Assembly: GCA_016212105.1 (NCBI GenBank)
Contig: JACRHJ010000043.1
Location: 1 to 64,000 of the forward strand
Reading direction: 5' to 3'
Source: Nitrospirota bacterium
GTDB taxonomy: Bacteria; Nitrospirota; JACRHJ01
Length of the DNA stretch: 64,000 nucleotides
Shown here: positions 7,462 through 15,269 of the stretch, piece by piece
How the letters are laid out: the number at the start of each line of letters is the position of its first letter
Numbering within the stretch: the first letter of the stretch is position 1
The notes under the pieces: model-generated
Seen by the model: only the letters and a program-made list of their open reading frames with translations
Told to the model about the DNA's origin: nothing
The model's database searches: none
Translations under genes and position numbers: made by a program

Positions 7462-8439
7462 TTGGATATATTATCGCCCGATTACTTGATAGACGACATC
7501 GCTCCTTTTTACAAATCCAACCTCGGAGCGGCGTATCTCGACGACTCTCTAAAGCTGATGGGCATGCTCCCTGATAGCTGCATTGACCTTGTATTTACCT
7601 CTCCCCCATACGCACTTCATTTCAAGAAAGAATACGGAAACGTCGACAAGGGCGATTATATACCGTGGTTCCTGAATTTCGCCGCGCAAATCAAGAGGAT
7701 ACTCAAGGACGACGGCAGCTTTGTACTAAATATCGGAGGCAGTTTCAATAAAGGCACGCCGACCCGCTCGATTTATCATTTCAAGCTCCTGGTTGCGCTG
7801 GTGGAAGAACTTGGTTTTCACCTTGCCCAAGAGTGTTTCTGGTACAACCCCGCCAAGATGCCCGTACCCGCTGAATGGGTCACTGTTCAAAGGATTAGGG
7901 TCAAAGATTCCGTCGAACATCTATGGTGGCTTTCCAAATCGCCTTGGCCGAAGGCTAATAACCTCAAGGTATTAAAGCCATACAGCAAGGATATGCTTCG
8001 CCTGAACGAAAGAGGCTTAATAGCCACGGTCAGACCATCGGGCCATAACATAAACCCGAGTTTCAACAAGATTGCTCCCGGCGGCTCCATACCTCCTAAC
8101 GTACTTGAATTTGAAAATAATGAAGAGGTCTACGACAACTTCCTGAAGCTCGGGAACAACTCGTCTAACGATTCTTATACACATAAATGCAAAGAGGCCG
8201 GAATCAAGATCCATCCGGCGCGATTCCCGGCAGCCTTGCCGGATTTCTTTATCAAACTGTTGACCGATAACAATGACATCGTTCTCGACCCGTTCGCCGG
8301 ATCCAATACCACCGGTGCCGTCGCCGAAAACCTTAACCGCCGCTGGATTGCGATTGAAAGCGTCAAAGATTATCTGGAAGCCAGCAAGTTCCGTTTCGAC
8401 GAGTCCAGGCTAAACCAGCTAAGCCTGAACCTAATGTAA
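7462..8439 (+). CDS. Site-specific DNA (cytosine-N4)-methyltransferase, PvuII-like
   Basis: 325 residues. The catalytic motif TSPPYAL (about residue 50) comes before the SAM-binding motif [10 protein letters not shown] (about residue 275). That order defines the beta class, and SPPY is typical of N4-cytosine enzymes. Blocks such as [37 protein letters not shown] and [14 protein letters not shown] closely resemble M.PvuII as I remember it, so a CAGCTG-like target is possible but unproven. Start is TTG with GGAG seven bases upstream. It protects DNA against the adjacent nuclease. AT-rich codon use suggests the whole locus was acquired. Confidence 0.88.
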   Translation: MDILSPDYLIDDIAPFYKSNLGAAYLDDSLKLMGMLPDSCIDLVFTSPPYALHFKKEYGNVDKGDYIPWFLNFAAQIKRILKDDGSFVLNIGGSFNKGTPTRSIYHFKLLVALVEELGFHLAQECFWYNPAKMPVPAEWVTVQRIRVKDSVEHLWWLSKSPWPKANNLKVLKPYSKDMLRLNERGLIATVRPSGHNINPSFNKIAPGGSIPPNVLEFENNEEVYDNFLKLGNNSSNDSYTHKCKEAGIKIHPARFPAALPDFFIKLLTDNNDIVLDPFAGSNTTGAVAENLNRRWIAIESVKDYLEASKFRFDESRLNQLSLNLM

Positions 8440-8462
8440 AGGGGGGCTTGCGCCCCCCTTTA
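8437..8462. terminator. Bidirectional terminator
   Basis: Perfect palindrome TAAAGGGGGGC / GCCCCCCTTTA with a 4-base loop between convergent genes. It overlaps the methyltransferase stop codon. It serves the methyltransferase (+) and probably the isocitrate dehydrogenase (-). Confidence 0.8.
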
Positions 8463-8472
8463 TTCCAAACAA

Positions 8473-9555
8473 TTACCCGTTCATCTTCCTGATTATCGCA
8501 TCCGCCATCTGCGATGTCCCGACAGCGGTCGGGTCGTCGGCCTTGGGCTTGAGGTCGTAGGTCACGTCCTTGCCCTCGGCTATGACGGCGGATATCGCGG
8601 CTTCCATCTTCTTCGCGGCGTCCATCTCGCCTATGTGCGCGAGCATCATCACGCCGGAGAGCATCATCGCTATCGGGTTGACCTTGTTCAGGCCCTTGTA
8701 CTTGGGCGCGGAGCCGTGGGTCGGCTCGAACAGCGAGCCGAGCTCGCCGATGTTCGCCCCGGGGGCGACGCCGAGGCCGCCTATGAGTCCCGCGCAGAGG
8801 TCAGACAGTATGTCGCCGTAGAGGTTCGGCAGGACTATGACGTCGTACAGTTCAGGCTTCTGGACGAGCTGCATGCACATGTTGTCCACTATCCTGTCCT
8901 CGAACTCGATGTCCGGGTAGCCCTTGGCGACCTCGCGGGAGACATCCAGCCAGAGGCCGTCCGAGTACTTCATGATGTTCGCCTTGTGTACGGAGGTGAC
9001 CTTCCTCCTGCCGTTGGCGCGCGCGTACTCGAACGCGAACTTCACTATCCGCTCGGTGCCCATGACCGAAATCGGCTTTATGCTGATGCCGGAGTCCTGA
9101 CGGATCTCCCTGCCGCCGTTCGCCTTCACAGCGTCGATTATCGCCTGCGCGCCGGCCGAGCCCTTTTCGTATTCGATGCCCGCGTACAGGTCCTCGGTGT
9201 TCTCGCGGACTATGACCAGGTCGATGTTGTCGTAACGTGAGCGGACGCCCTGGTAGGTCTTGCACGGGCGCAGGCAGCAGTAGAGGTCGAGCTTCTGCCT
9301 GAGCGTCACGTTGACGCTACGGAAGCCGGTGCCGACGGGGGTCGTGACCGGGCCCTTTATGCCGAGCTTCGTGCGCCTCAGAGATTCTATGACCCTGTCC
9401 GGGAGCGGCGTGCCCTCCGCCTCGTACACGTCCACGCCCGCGTCCTGCACGTCCCACTTGAACTGTACGCCGGTCGCTTCGAGTACCCTCCTCGTAGCAT
9501 CCGCTATCTCAGGCCCGGTCCCGTCGCCGGGAATAAAAGTCACCTCGTATGCCAT
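8473..9555 (-). CDS. NAD-type isocitrate dehydrogenase (isocitrate/isopropylmalate dehydrogenase family)
   Basis: Oxidative decarboxylation of isocitrate to 2-oxoglutarate. 360 residues. Visible are [11 protein letters not shown] at the N-terminus, the substrate loop [15 protein letters not shown] (the Ser contacts a carboxylate in isocitrate enzymes), [15 protein letters not shown], the catalytic Lys in [13 protein letters not shown], and metal-ligand aspartates in [12 protein letters not shown]. The S-x-N-x-x-L-R loop and ENTED favour isocitrate over isopropylmalate; homoisocitrate cannot be excluded. No leuC/leuD is nearby. Consensus promoter at 9605-9633. Confidence 0.88.
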   Translation of the reverse strand: MAYEVTFIPGDGTGPEIADATRRVLEATGVQFKWDVQDAGVDVYEAEGTPLPDRVIESLRRTKLGIKGPVTTPVGTGFRSVNVTLRQKLDLYCCLRPCKTYQGVRSRYDNIDLVIVRENTEDLYAGIEYEKGSAGAQAIIDAVKANGGREIRQDSGISIKPISVMGTERIVKFAFEYARANGRRKVTSVHKANIMKYSDGLWLDVSREVAKGYPDIEFEDRIVDNMCMQLVQKPELYDVIVLPNLYGDILSDLCAGLIGGLGVAPGANIGELGSLFEPTHGSAPKYKGLNKVNPIAMMLSGVMMLAHIGEMDAAKKMEAAISAVIAEGKDVTYDLKPKADDPTAVGTSQMADAIIRKMNG

Positions 9556-9587
9556 TGTCTTTTCTCCTTTGGTTCGTCTGTGATTTT

Positions 9588-9599
9588 GTTCAAAAGAAC
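9588..9599. promoter_or_regulatory. GTTC-N4-GAAC palindrome in the isocitrate dehydrogenase leader
   Basis: Symmetric 12-base site between the start of transcription and the start codon. It could be an operator; the protein is unknown. The orientation is the inverse of the Gram-positive LexA box, so I do not call it LexA. Confidence 0.35.
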
Positions 9600-9604
9600 G
9601 TGCA

Positions 9605-9633
9605 AATATAGCGTATTACGCCTTTAATGTCAA
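9605..9633 (-). promoter_or_regulatory. Sigma-70 promoter of isocitrate dehydrogenase
   Basis: TTGACA (9633-9628), 17-base spacer, TATATT (9610-9605). The spacer contains the perfect palindrome GCGTATTACGC (9611-9621), well placed for a repressor or activator. Confidence 0.75.
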
Positions 9634-9671
9634 CGTGAAAGGAATGTTCTGCAATTAGTTGAAAAGATATC

Positions 9672-9701
9672 TTGACATTGTCTATGCAGTTATGGTAATC
9701 A
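9672..9701 (+). promoter_or_regulatory. Possible promoter of the secreted protein-cytochrome pair
   Basis: TTGACA at 9672 and TAATCA at 9696 with an 18-base spacer. The -10 match is weak. Confidence 0.35.
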
Positions 9702-9766
9702 TAAACATAACGAATTAGAACTCTGTACGGTTTGCTCATATCAGGTCCGTCGTGGAGGCAGGGGGC

Positions 9767-10102
9767 ATGAAGACAGGCGTAAGACTGACGGCCCTGTTCC
9801 TGACGGTTCTACTGCTCAATGCATTCGCCATGCACGGCGTCGCGGTAAACACGGCGCCCGCCATTTCGGGCGGCGACGGCAATAGCAAACTGGTAACGTT
9901 CGACGTCTGCGGACACGGCGCCCCGGTCTCGGCCGGGTCGTACATAGACGACTTCATGGACGACCTGGCGATAATGTCGCTGGCCTCGCCCGCACAAAGC
10001 CATCCGTCTTCAAAACGTGTTTCTCCCAAGCAGGAGCCGGCCATCGCCTTGGCCGACCCCAGAGAGATAGAGAAGCCACCGGAAGTGTATCCCTTGTCTT
10101 GA
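9767..10102 (+). CDS. Small secreted protein of unknown function
   Basis: 111 residues. An N-terminal signal peptide is clear (MKTGVRLTALFLTVLLLNAFAMHG) with likely cleavage near residue 25-35. The mature part has a single Cys (FDVCGHGAPV), an acidic patch (YIDDFMDD) and a Pro-rich tail. I recognise no domain. Start ATG 9767 follows GGAGG by 8 bases. It lies 106 bp before the Tat-exported cytochrome, same strand, so a shared transcript and periplasmic role are plausible but inferred. Confidence 0.65.
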   Translation: MKTGVRLTALFLTVLLLNAFAMHGVAVNTAPAISGGDGNSKLVTFDVCGHGAPVSAGSYIDDFMDDLAIMSLASPAQSHPSSKRVSPKQEPAIALADPREIEKPPEVYPLS

Positions 10103-10208
10103 AACCAGGACCAGTAATATCGATAGACAGGGAGATACACATTGGACGTCAACGCATCCGCAATACAACGGGTAACATCCCTTGCGGACAACAGAGAGGA
10201 CTAAGAGC

Positions 10209-11018
10209 ATGTCGGAAAAAGATCTGTCAAGACGCGGGCTAATCTTTGGTGCGGGTAAACTTGCTGTCGGCGCGGCCGGCATCGCCGCCCTTTCGTCTGG
10301 CGGGTTCGGGTTGCTTTCGAACGCAAACGCCGGGGTAACCCCCGCGGCGGCCGGCACCTGGCCGTGGCCGTACGAGAAGCTCGACCCGGCCGAGACCGCC
10401 GAGATCGCGTACAACGAGTGGTACAGGCTGTTCTGCGGCGGCGCCGTCATCAGCAGCGTGTTCAGCCAGCTCAAGGAGAAGGTCGGCGGCCCGTACAAGG
10501 ACTTCCCGACCGACGCCTTCATATTCCTCGAGGGCGGCGTCTCGGGCTGGGGCACCGTCTGCGGCTCCAACGCCGGCGCGAACATCGTCACCAACCTGAT
10601 AATCGGCCCGCGCATTGGCGGCTCCGAGACCGGCATGCTCATGGGCAGCGAGATGCTGCAGTGGTACTCGGAAGCCAACATGCCGATATACATGCCCAAG
10701 GAGCCCAAGGTCAAGGAAGAGCTGCCCAAGACGACGAGCGGTTCCCCGCTCTGTCACGTCTCGGTCGGCACCTGGATGAAGGCCTCGGGCAAGGGCCTCA
10801 AGAGCCCCGAGCGCAAGGACCGTTGCGCCCGCGTTACCGCGAGCGTCGCGTACCACCTCGTCGAGCTCCTCAACCAGTGGAAGGACGGCAAGTACGTCAC
10901 CGAGGGCGTCGTCCCGGCGACGATACACGGCATACCCGCGCAGGACAACTGCATGAGCTGCCACGACGAAGTCCCGTCCCCGCCGGTCTACACCCCGCCG
11001 CCGGCCCCCAAGGCCTAA
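10209..11018 (+). CDS. Split-Soret cytochrome c-like protein, Tat-exported
   Basis: 269 residues. The N-terminus has a twin-arginine signal (LSRRGLIFGAGKL, then a hydrophobic Ala/Gly stretch to NANA). The mature part begins TWPWPYEKLDPAETAEIAY and holds scattered conserved cysteines (LFCGGAV, GTVCGSNAGAN, SPLCHVSV, DRCARVTA) and one haem-attachment motif CMSCH near the end. This matches the C_GCAxxG_C_C / split-Soret cytochrome layout known from sulfate reducers. Here the GCA triplet reads GGA, so one family Cys is missing. The C-terminus is a Pro-rich tail. AGAGGA lies 8 bases before ATG 10209. Likely a periplasmic redox protein. Confidence 0.75.
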   Translation: MSEKDLSRRGLIFGAGKLAVGAAGIAALSSGGFGLLSNANAGVTPAAAGTWPWPYEKLDPAETAEIAYNEWYRLFCGGAVISSVFSQLKEKVGGPYKDFPTDAFIFLEGGVSGWGTVCGSNAGANIVTNLIIGPRIGGSETGMLMGSEMLQWYSEANMPIYMPKEPKVKEELPKTTSGSPLCHVSVGTWMKASGKGLKSPERKDRCARVTASVAYHLVELLNQWKDGKYVTEGVVPATIHGIPAQDNCMSCHDEVPSPPVYTPPPAPKA

Positions 11019-11040
11019 CGCGTCACCGTGCTTTTTACCA

Positions 11041-11072
11041 AAAGGCCGTCCCAACCGGGGCGGCCTTTTTTT
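11041..11072 (+). terminator. Intrinsic terminator after the cytochrome gene
   Basis: AAAGGCCGTCCC / GGGGCGGCCTTTTTTT hairpin with a run of seven T, 22 bp after the stop codon. Confidence 0.85.
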
Positions 11073-11124
11073 GCGTATAAATAGCGGGGTAGAGGAAAAC
11101 GTGAGAGGGAATTTGCATATTGAT

Positions 11125-11154
11125 TTGGCAGGCACAATTAGGGTAAGATAAAAT
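11125..11154 (+). promoter_or_regulatory. Promoter of the toxin-antitoxin/phosphatase operon
   Basis: TTGGCA (11125-11130), 18-base spacer, TAAAAT (11149-11154). Confidence 0.5.
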
Positions 11155-11155
11155 T

Positions 11156-11176
11156 GTATCCGGGACCCGGCGATAC
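11156..11176. promoter_or_regulatory. Inverted repeat, candidate autoregulatory operator
   Basis: Arms GTATC-CGGG and CCCG-(GC)-GATAC around a central A, lying just past the -10 at the expected start of transcription and 24 bp before the antitoxin ATG. The position fits autorepression by the antitoxin-toxin complex. Confidence 0.45.
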
Positions 11177-11199
11177 CTGGTTGTTTTGATGGAGGCACA

Positions 11200-11424
11200 A
11201 TGAAGACAAAAGACCTTATAGCGGAAGCTACCTCGCTCCCTGTCGAGGAGAGGGCGCTGCTCGTCGATACCCTGCTCAAGAGCCTGAACCCCGTCGAGGA
11301 AGACATCGACCGGAAATGGGCGGCGGTCGCCAAGAGGCGGCTTGAGGAGCTTGAGTCCGGGAAGGTCAAGGCGGTGCCGGGAGATGAGGTATACAACAAG
11401 ATGATGGGCAGGTTCTCCCGGTGA
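11200..11424 (+). CDS. Antitoxin of the addiction-module component family (TIGR02574-like)
   Basis: 74 residues. The pattern LIAEATSLPVEERALLVDTLLKSL is the signature helix pair of this short antitoxin family, followed by a charged region DRKWAAVAKRRLEELESGKV that wraps the toxin. It overlaps the toxin gene by 4 bp (ATGA-type coupling), typical of a co-translated type II pair. It neutralises the downstream ParE/RelE-fold toxin in the cytosol. Confidence 0.9.
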   Translation: MKTKDLIAEATSLPVEERALLVDTLLKSLNPVEEDIDRKWAAVAKRRLEELESGKVKAVPGDEVYNKMMGRFSR

Positions 11425-11720
11425 AGTTCTCTTTTCATCCGGAGGCCGAGGGAGAATTTGAACAAGCCGCGGACTATTACGAGGAACGGGAAGAAGGCCT
11501 CGGATACGATTTCGCGGTTGAGGTCTTTTCCGCGATTGAACTGGCGTCATCTTACCCTAGCGCATGGCCGCTTGTCGAGGACAAGATAAGGCGCGTCCTT
11601 GTGAACCGTTTCCCTTTTGGAATCATTTACGCTCAAAAGGAAGGGATGATTTTCGTCCTCGCAGTCATGCATATGCACAGGGAGCCCGATTATTGGAAAC
11701 ACCGCATATTGGAGGATTAA
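11421..11720 (+). CDS. ParE/RelE-superfamily toxin
   Basis: 99 residues. N-terminus FSFHPEAEGEFEQAADYYEERE is the typical first helix pair, the middle has RRVLVNRFPFGIIYAQKEG, and the end has the AVMHMHREPDYWKHR strand-tail seen in RelE/ParE toxins. The target (gyrase or ribosome-bound mRNA) cannot be told from sequence. Its stop is followed at once by the TTG of a phosphatase gene, so the toxin-antitoxin pair and the phosphatase share an operon. Confidence 0.9.
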   Translation: MKFSFHPEAEGEFEQAADYYEEREEGLGYDFAVEVFSAIELASSYPSAWPLVEDKIRRVLVNRFPFGIIYAQKEGMIFVLAVMHMHREPDYWKHRILED

Positions 11721-11721
11721 T

Positions 11722-12360
11722 TTGCCCGAACTTGTAATCTTCGACCTCGACGGCACGCTCGTCGATTCAAAGCACGACATCGCCGAGGCAGTAAACCTTA
11801 CGCTCGACGAGCTGGACATACCGAGGCGCGCGCCGGAGCTGGTACACACGTACATCGGCGGCGGAGTGCACAACCTCGTCAGGCGGTCGCTGACCGAGGA
11901 ATTCGAGCACATGCTGGAGAAGGGGGTAGACCTCTTCTGGGCAAACTACAAGGCGCACATACTCGACCGTACCGAACCCTACCCCGGCGTGTACAAGATG
12001 CTGGAGGGCTTCTCCGGCACGAAGCTGGCGCTGGTCACGAACAAGCCCTACGACCACACGATGCTGATACTCAGGGGCCTCGACCTCGACCGGTACTTCG
12101 CAAGCGTCCAGGGCTGGAAGATGGGCCTGCCGCTCAAGCCGGAGCCGGAGCTGATTATACGCGCGATGCAGGAGGCGGAGTGCGCCGGAAAGGACGCGGT
12201 GATGGTGGGCGACGGGACCGCGGACGTCCTCGCGGCGAAGGCCGCGGGCATCAAGTCATGCGCTGTCGGGTACGGCTACGGAGATAAGGAGCGGCTGATG
12301 GCGGCCGGGCCGGACTTCTTCGCGGACACCGTGCCGGACATAGAGAGGTTGTTGGGATAA
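11722..12360 (+). CDS. HAD-family phosphatase, phosphoglycolate phosphatase-like
   Basis: 212 residues. HAD motif I is IFDLDGTLVDSK with both catalytic Asp residues. Motif II is LALVTNKP, motif III the Lys in PLKPEPELI, motif IV MVGDGTADVLAAKAAG. The alpha-helical cap spans about residues 15-80. The set matches Gph-type 2-phosphoglycolate or pyrophosphatase PpaX-type enzymes; the substrate is not decidable. Start is TTG with GGAGG 6 bases upstream, lying inside the toxin's 3' end, so translation is probably coupled. Confidence 0.85.
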   Translation: MPELVIFDLDGTLVDSKHDIAEAVNLTLDELDIPRRAPELVHTYIGGGVHNLVRRSLTEEFEHMLEKGVDLFWANYKAHILDRTEPYPGVYKMLEGFSGTKLALVTNKPYDHTMLILRGLDLDRYFASVQGWKMGLPLKPEPELIIRAMQEAECAGKDAVMVGDGTADVLAAKAAGIKSCAVGYGYGDKERLMAAGPDFFADTVPDIERLLG

Positions 12361-12364
12361 TAAA

Positions 12365-12480
12365 TAGGCACACTTCCTGGGCCCCGTGTCACGCACGGGG
12401 AGACACCCGGGTACTCGTCATTCCCGCCCCGGCTTTAGGCATACCGGGGTAAACTCCAGCGGGAATCCAGTGACTTGGAT
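12365..12480. repeat. Repeat block with a nested palindrome
   Basis: Holds a CCCCGTGTCACGCACGGGG unit, then family C ATTCCCGC...GCGGGAAT (12420-12466) whose loop is replaced by a second palindrome CCCCGGCTTTAGGCATACCG-GGG plus TAAACTCCA. The plain family C unit, with a 4-base loop, is at 13372-13391. Confidence 0.85.
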
Positions 12481-12516
12481 TGACCATAATGTTTCCGGGC
12501 TCTCAATCTGCCCGAC

Positions 12517-12544
12517 TTGACAATCCGAACGGTTATAGTATATT
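12517..12544 (+). promoter_or_regulatory. Sigma-70 promoter of the candidate ncRNA
   Basis: TTGACA (12517-12522), 16-base spacer, TATATT (12539-12544), followed within about 20 bases by the 5' arm of a structured transcript. Confidence 0.65.
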
Positions 12545-12550
12545 TAAAAT

Positions 12551-12679
12551 AACACTGTAATCGGTAAATCCCCGGGTGTCGTGGCCGGGGCCCCGAACGG
12601 CGAACAGACCCGCCCCCTCCCCAAGATTCGGCGGGCCTACGCTGTGGGACAGGCCACATGAGCAGCCGGGGATTTTTTT
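12551..12679 (+). ncRNA. Candidate structured small RNA, family unknown
   Basis: No protein-coding frame fits. A predicted transcript of about 125 nt begins after a good promoter and ends in seven T. Its ends pair perfectly: AAATCCCCGG (12566-12575) with CCGGGGATTT (12666-12675). Inside, GTGGCC (12581-12586) pairs with GGCCAC (12652-12657), and an apical stem pairs CCCGCC (12609-12614) with GGCGGG (12629-12634). An asymmetric bubble separates the inner stems. Closing stem, bubble and apical hairpin recall 6S RNA in outline, but it is short and I see no 6S, SRP or riboswitch signature. The next gene has its own promoter, so this looks free-standing. Confidence 0.5.
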
Positions 12680-12750
12680 GCCTGTTTCGTCCGCATCGCA
12701 TTACCCCGCATCATAATATTACCGCGTCCCGGCTAATCCACAATAATCTC

Positions 12751-12779
12751 TTGACTGCCGTGCCCCCAGACATTATACT
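12751..12779 (+). promoter_or_regulatory. Sigma-70 promoter of the orphan gene at 12843
   Basis: TTGACT (12751-12756), 17-base spacer, TATACT (12774-12779). Confidence 0.7.
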
Positions 12780-12842
12780 AACTCCGTTTCATCTGCTATA
12801 CTGACAATATAACTCATGATTAATGATAAGGGGAGACTGAAG

Positions 12843-13268
12843 ATGGGCGCGACAGTGGAAGTATTCGTGACTGGGACAACGCTTGTATTGATAAAGCATC
12901 CGTCCAAGGGAAACGCCGAGAACGGCAGGGCCATCTGCGACGACATCCGGAGGCAGCTCGGCCGGGACTCCACGCCCATCTGCCTGTTCCACGATGCGAC
13001 GGACATGCTGACCGCGAACTCGGAGTACGCGGGCGAGTTCAAGAAGCTGGACAAGGAGATCGAGGCAAGGCTCGCCGAGGTCGTCTGCGCGATACCCGGC
13101 TCCATCCCGCGCATGATGGCTCATACCGTCGCCATGCTCTCGGACAAGCCCTGGAATATCTTCAAGTCCAAACCGGAGGCCATGGCCTACCTGAACGACA
13201 GGGGCTTCAGGCTCGGCGACGGCTACATGACGCAGGTCGAGGCGGTGAAGCTGGTGGTGCTGAAGTAA
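12843..13268 (+). CDS. Conserved-looking cytosolic protein, function unknown
   Basis: 141 residues, no signal peptide or membrane segment. It opens VEVFVTGTTLVLIKHPSKG and has a middle CLFHDATDMLTANSEYAGEF and an end AMAYLNDRGFRL. The alternating strands and helices and the size recall the STAS/SpoIIAA-like fold (strand - helix - LFHDATDM strand), but I cannot confirm this. Start ATG 12843 has GGGGAG 7 bases upstream; ATG 12816 lacks one. Monocistronic: own promoter, and a terminator hairpin at 13330-13352. Confidence 0.6.
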   Translation: MGATVEVFVTGTTLVLIKHPSKGNAENGRAICDDIRRQLGRDSTPICLFHDATDMLTANSEYAGEFKKLDKEIEARLAEVVCAIPGSIPRMMAHTVAMLSDKPWNIFKSKPEAMAYLNDRGFRLGDGYMTQVEAVKLVVLK

Positions 13269-13279
13269 TTCCCAAAGGC

Positions 13280-13438
13280 AAATCCCCCTTGCATCCCCCT
13301 TTGTCAAAGGGGGAAATAAGGATACAGAAAAGGCCGGCAAATTGCCGGCCTTCATTATTTCAGTTTCCGTCATTCCCGCGAAGGCGGGAATCCAGGAAGT
13401 TCTAAATTCCTGGACCCCGTGTCAAGCACGGGGCGACA
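13280..13438. repeat. Repeat block and bidirectional terminator
   Basis: CCCCCTTTGTCAAAGGGGG hairpin, then AAGGCCGGC / GCCGGCCTT (13330-13352) followed by T-rich sequence on the plus strand and TTTTC on the minus, likely ending both the orphan gene and typA. Next come a plain family C palindrome (13372-13391) and CCCCGTGTCAAGCACGGGG. Confidence 0.75.
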
Positions 13439-13458
13439 GACGTATTTTATCAGCTATT

Positions 13459-15264
13459 TTAGAACCTAGCCGCGATCTTCTTGTCGAGCTTCTTCTTCCG
13501 GAGCCTGACGGATACAGGGGTGACCTCGACCAGCTCGTCCTCGCGGACGAACTCGAGCGCCTGCTCAAGAGACATCTTCTTGGCGGGTATGATGCGGAGC
13601 GCCTCGTCCGCGCCGGAGGAGCGCATGTTGGACAGCTTCTTCTCCTTGATGACGTTCACGCCCATGTCCTCCTCGCGTGCGTTCTCGCCGATGACCATGC
13701 CCTCGTAGACCTCAAGGCCCGGGTCGATGAATATCTCGCCCCTCGGCTGGAGGTGGAATATCGCGTAGGCGGTGGACTTGCCGCGCCTGTCCGCGACCAG
13801 GGCGCCGGTCGTCCTGCCCTTTATCTCGCCGCAGTGCGGCCTGTACCCGAGGAACAGCGTGTTCATGAGGCCTGTGCCGCGCGTGTCCGTGAGGAACTCG
13901 GAGCGGAATCCGATGAGGCCGCGCGAGGGTATCTCGAACTCCATGCGCACGCGGCCGGTGCCGTTGTTCACCATCTTCATCATGCGGCCCTTCCTCACGC
14001 CGAGCTTCTGCGTGACGACGCCGATGTGGTCCTCCGGCGCGTCCACGTGGAGCTGCTCGAACGGCTCGGAGCGGACGCCGTCAATTATCTTCTCGATTAT
14101 CTCCGGGCGCGAAACGGCAAGCTCGAAGCCCTCGCGGCGCATCGTCTCGATGAGTATCGCGAGCTGCAGCTCGCCCCTGCCCGACACCTTGAAAGTGTCC
14201 GCGTTCTCGGTCGGCTCAACCTTGATGCTGACGTTGAAGAGTATCTCCTTCTCGAGCCGCTCCTTGATGTTGCGGCTGGTGACGAGCTTGCCCTCCTTGC
14301 CCGCGAACGGGGAGGCGTTGACCGAGAAGTTCATGGATATGGTCGGTTCGTCGACGTGTATCGGCGGCAGCGCCTTGGGGTTGTCGATGTCTGCGACCGT
14401 CTCGCCGATGGTGAAGCCGTCGAGGCCGGCGAACGCGACTATGTCGCCTGCATAAGCCTCTTCAGTCTCGACCTTCGCAAGGCCTTCGTATGTATACAGC
14501 ACGGCGATCTTGCCCTTCGTGACCGTGCCGTCCAGCTTGCAGAGCGACACCTGGGCGCCCTTCTTCATCGTGCCCGCGACGATGCGGCCTATGCCGAGGC
14601 GGCCGACGTAGTCGGAGTAGTCGAGCGAGTTGACCAGCATCTGGAGAGGCGCGTCCACGTCCGCCTTGGGCGCGGGGAGCGTCTTGAGTATCGCGTCGAA
14701 CAGCAGGCGGAGGTCGGTGCCCTCGCCTTCGGGCGTCAACTTGGCGATGCCGAGCTTGGCATTCGTGTACAGCACCGGGAAGTCGAGCTGCTCCTCCGTC
14801 GCGTCCAGGTCTATGAAGAGGTCGTAGACCTCGTTCAAGACCTCGGCGATGCGGGAGTCCGGCCTGTCGATCTTGTTTATGACGAGTATCGGGAGGAGCT
14901 TCTCCTCCAGCGCCTTTTTCAGGACGAAGCGGGTCTGAGGCAATGGCCCTTCGGAGGCGTCCACGAGGAGCATGACCCCGTCCACCATCTTGAGCGTCCT
15001 CTCGACCTCGCCGCCGAAGTCCGTGTGGCCGGGCGTGTCGACGATGTTTATCTTCGCGCCCTCGTAGTGGATGGCCGTGTTCTTGGCCATGATCGTGATG
15101 CCCTTCTCGCGCTCAAGGTCCATGCTGTCCATGACGCGCTCGGCGACCGCCTGGTTGTCGCGGAAGGTGCCGCTCTGCCAGAGCATTGCGTCCACGAGCG
15201 TCGTCTTGCCGTGGTCGACGTGGGCAATGATTGCGATGTTCCTGATGTCTTCTCTTGTTTTCAA
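13459..15264 (-). CDS. typA: Ribosome-associated translational GTPase TypA/BipA
   Basis: 601 residues. G1 [16 protein letters not shown]2 region [11 protein letters not shown]3 DTPGHTDF, G4 NKIDRPDSR, then EF-G-like domains and the BipA C-terminal domain ([14 protein letters not shown] to PMEFE-like [21 protein letters not shown]). It acts on the ribosome in stress, cold growth and subunit assembly. Start is uncertain: TTG 15264 gives the family N-terminus [19 protein letters not shown] but lacks a ribosome site; in-frame GTG 15291 has GGAGG 11 bases upstream and lies in the loop of a leader hairpin. The frame stays open to 16179, but that is not coding. Confidence 0.95.
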   Translation of the reverse strand: MKTREDIRNIAIIAHVDHGKTTLVDAMLWQSGTFRDNQAVAERVMDSMDLEREKGITIMAKNTAIHYEGAKINIVDTPGHTDFGGEVERTLKMVDGVMLLVDASEGPLPQTRFVLKKALEEKLLPILVINKIDRPDSRIAEVLNEVYDLFIDLDATEEQLDFPVLYTNAKLGIAKLTPEGEGTDLRLLFDAILKTLPAPKADVDAPLQMLVNSLDYSDYVGRLGIGRIVAGTMKKGAQVSLCKLDGTVTKGKIAVLYTYEGLAKVETEEAYAGDIVAFAGLDGFTIGETVADIDNPKALPPIHVDEPTISMNFSVNASPFAGKEGKLVTSRNIKERLEKEILFNVSIKVEPTENADTFKVSGRGELQLAILIETMRREGFELAVSRPEIIEKIIDGVRSEPFEQLHVDAPEDHIGVVTQKLGVRKGRMMKMVNNGTGRVRMEFEIPSRGLIGFRSEFLTDTRGTGLMNTLFLGYRPHCGEIKGRTTGALVADRRGKSTAYAIFHLQPRGEIFIDPGLEVYEGMVIGENAREEDMGVNVIKEKKLSNMRSSGADEALRIIPAKKMSLEQALEFVREDELVEVTPVSVRLRKKKLDKKIAARF

Positions 15265-15269
15265 TGCAC

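Noticed and set aside
9588-9599. LexA box
   Set aside because: The half-sites are in the inverse order (GTTC-N4-GAAC instead of GAAC-N4-GTTC).
12551-12679. 6S RNA, SRP RNA or a riboswitch
   Set aside because: The outline is somewhat 6S-like, but it is short and lacks recognisable sequence signatures; there is no SRP GGAA loop, and the downstream gene has its own promoter, so it is listed only as unknown structured RNA.
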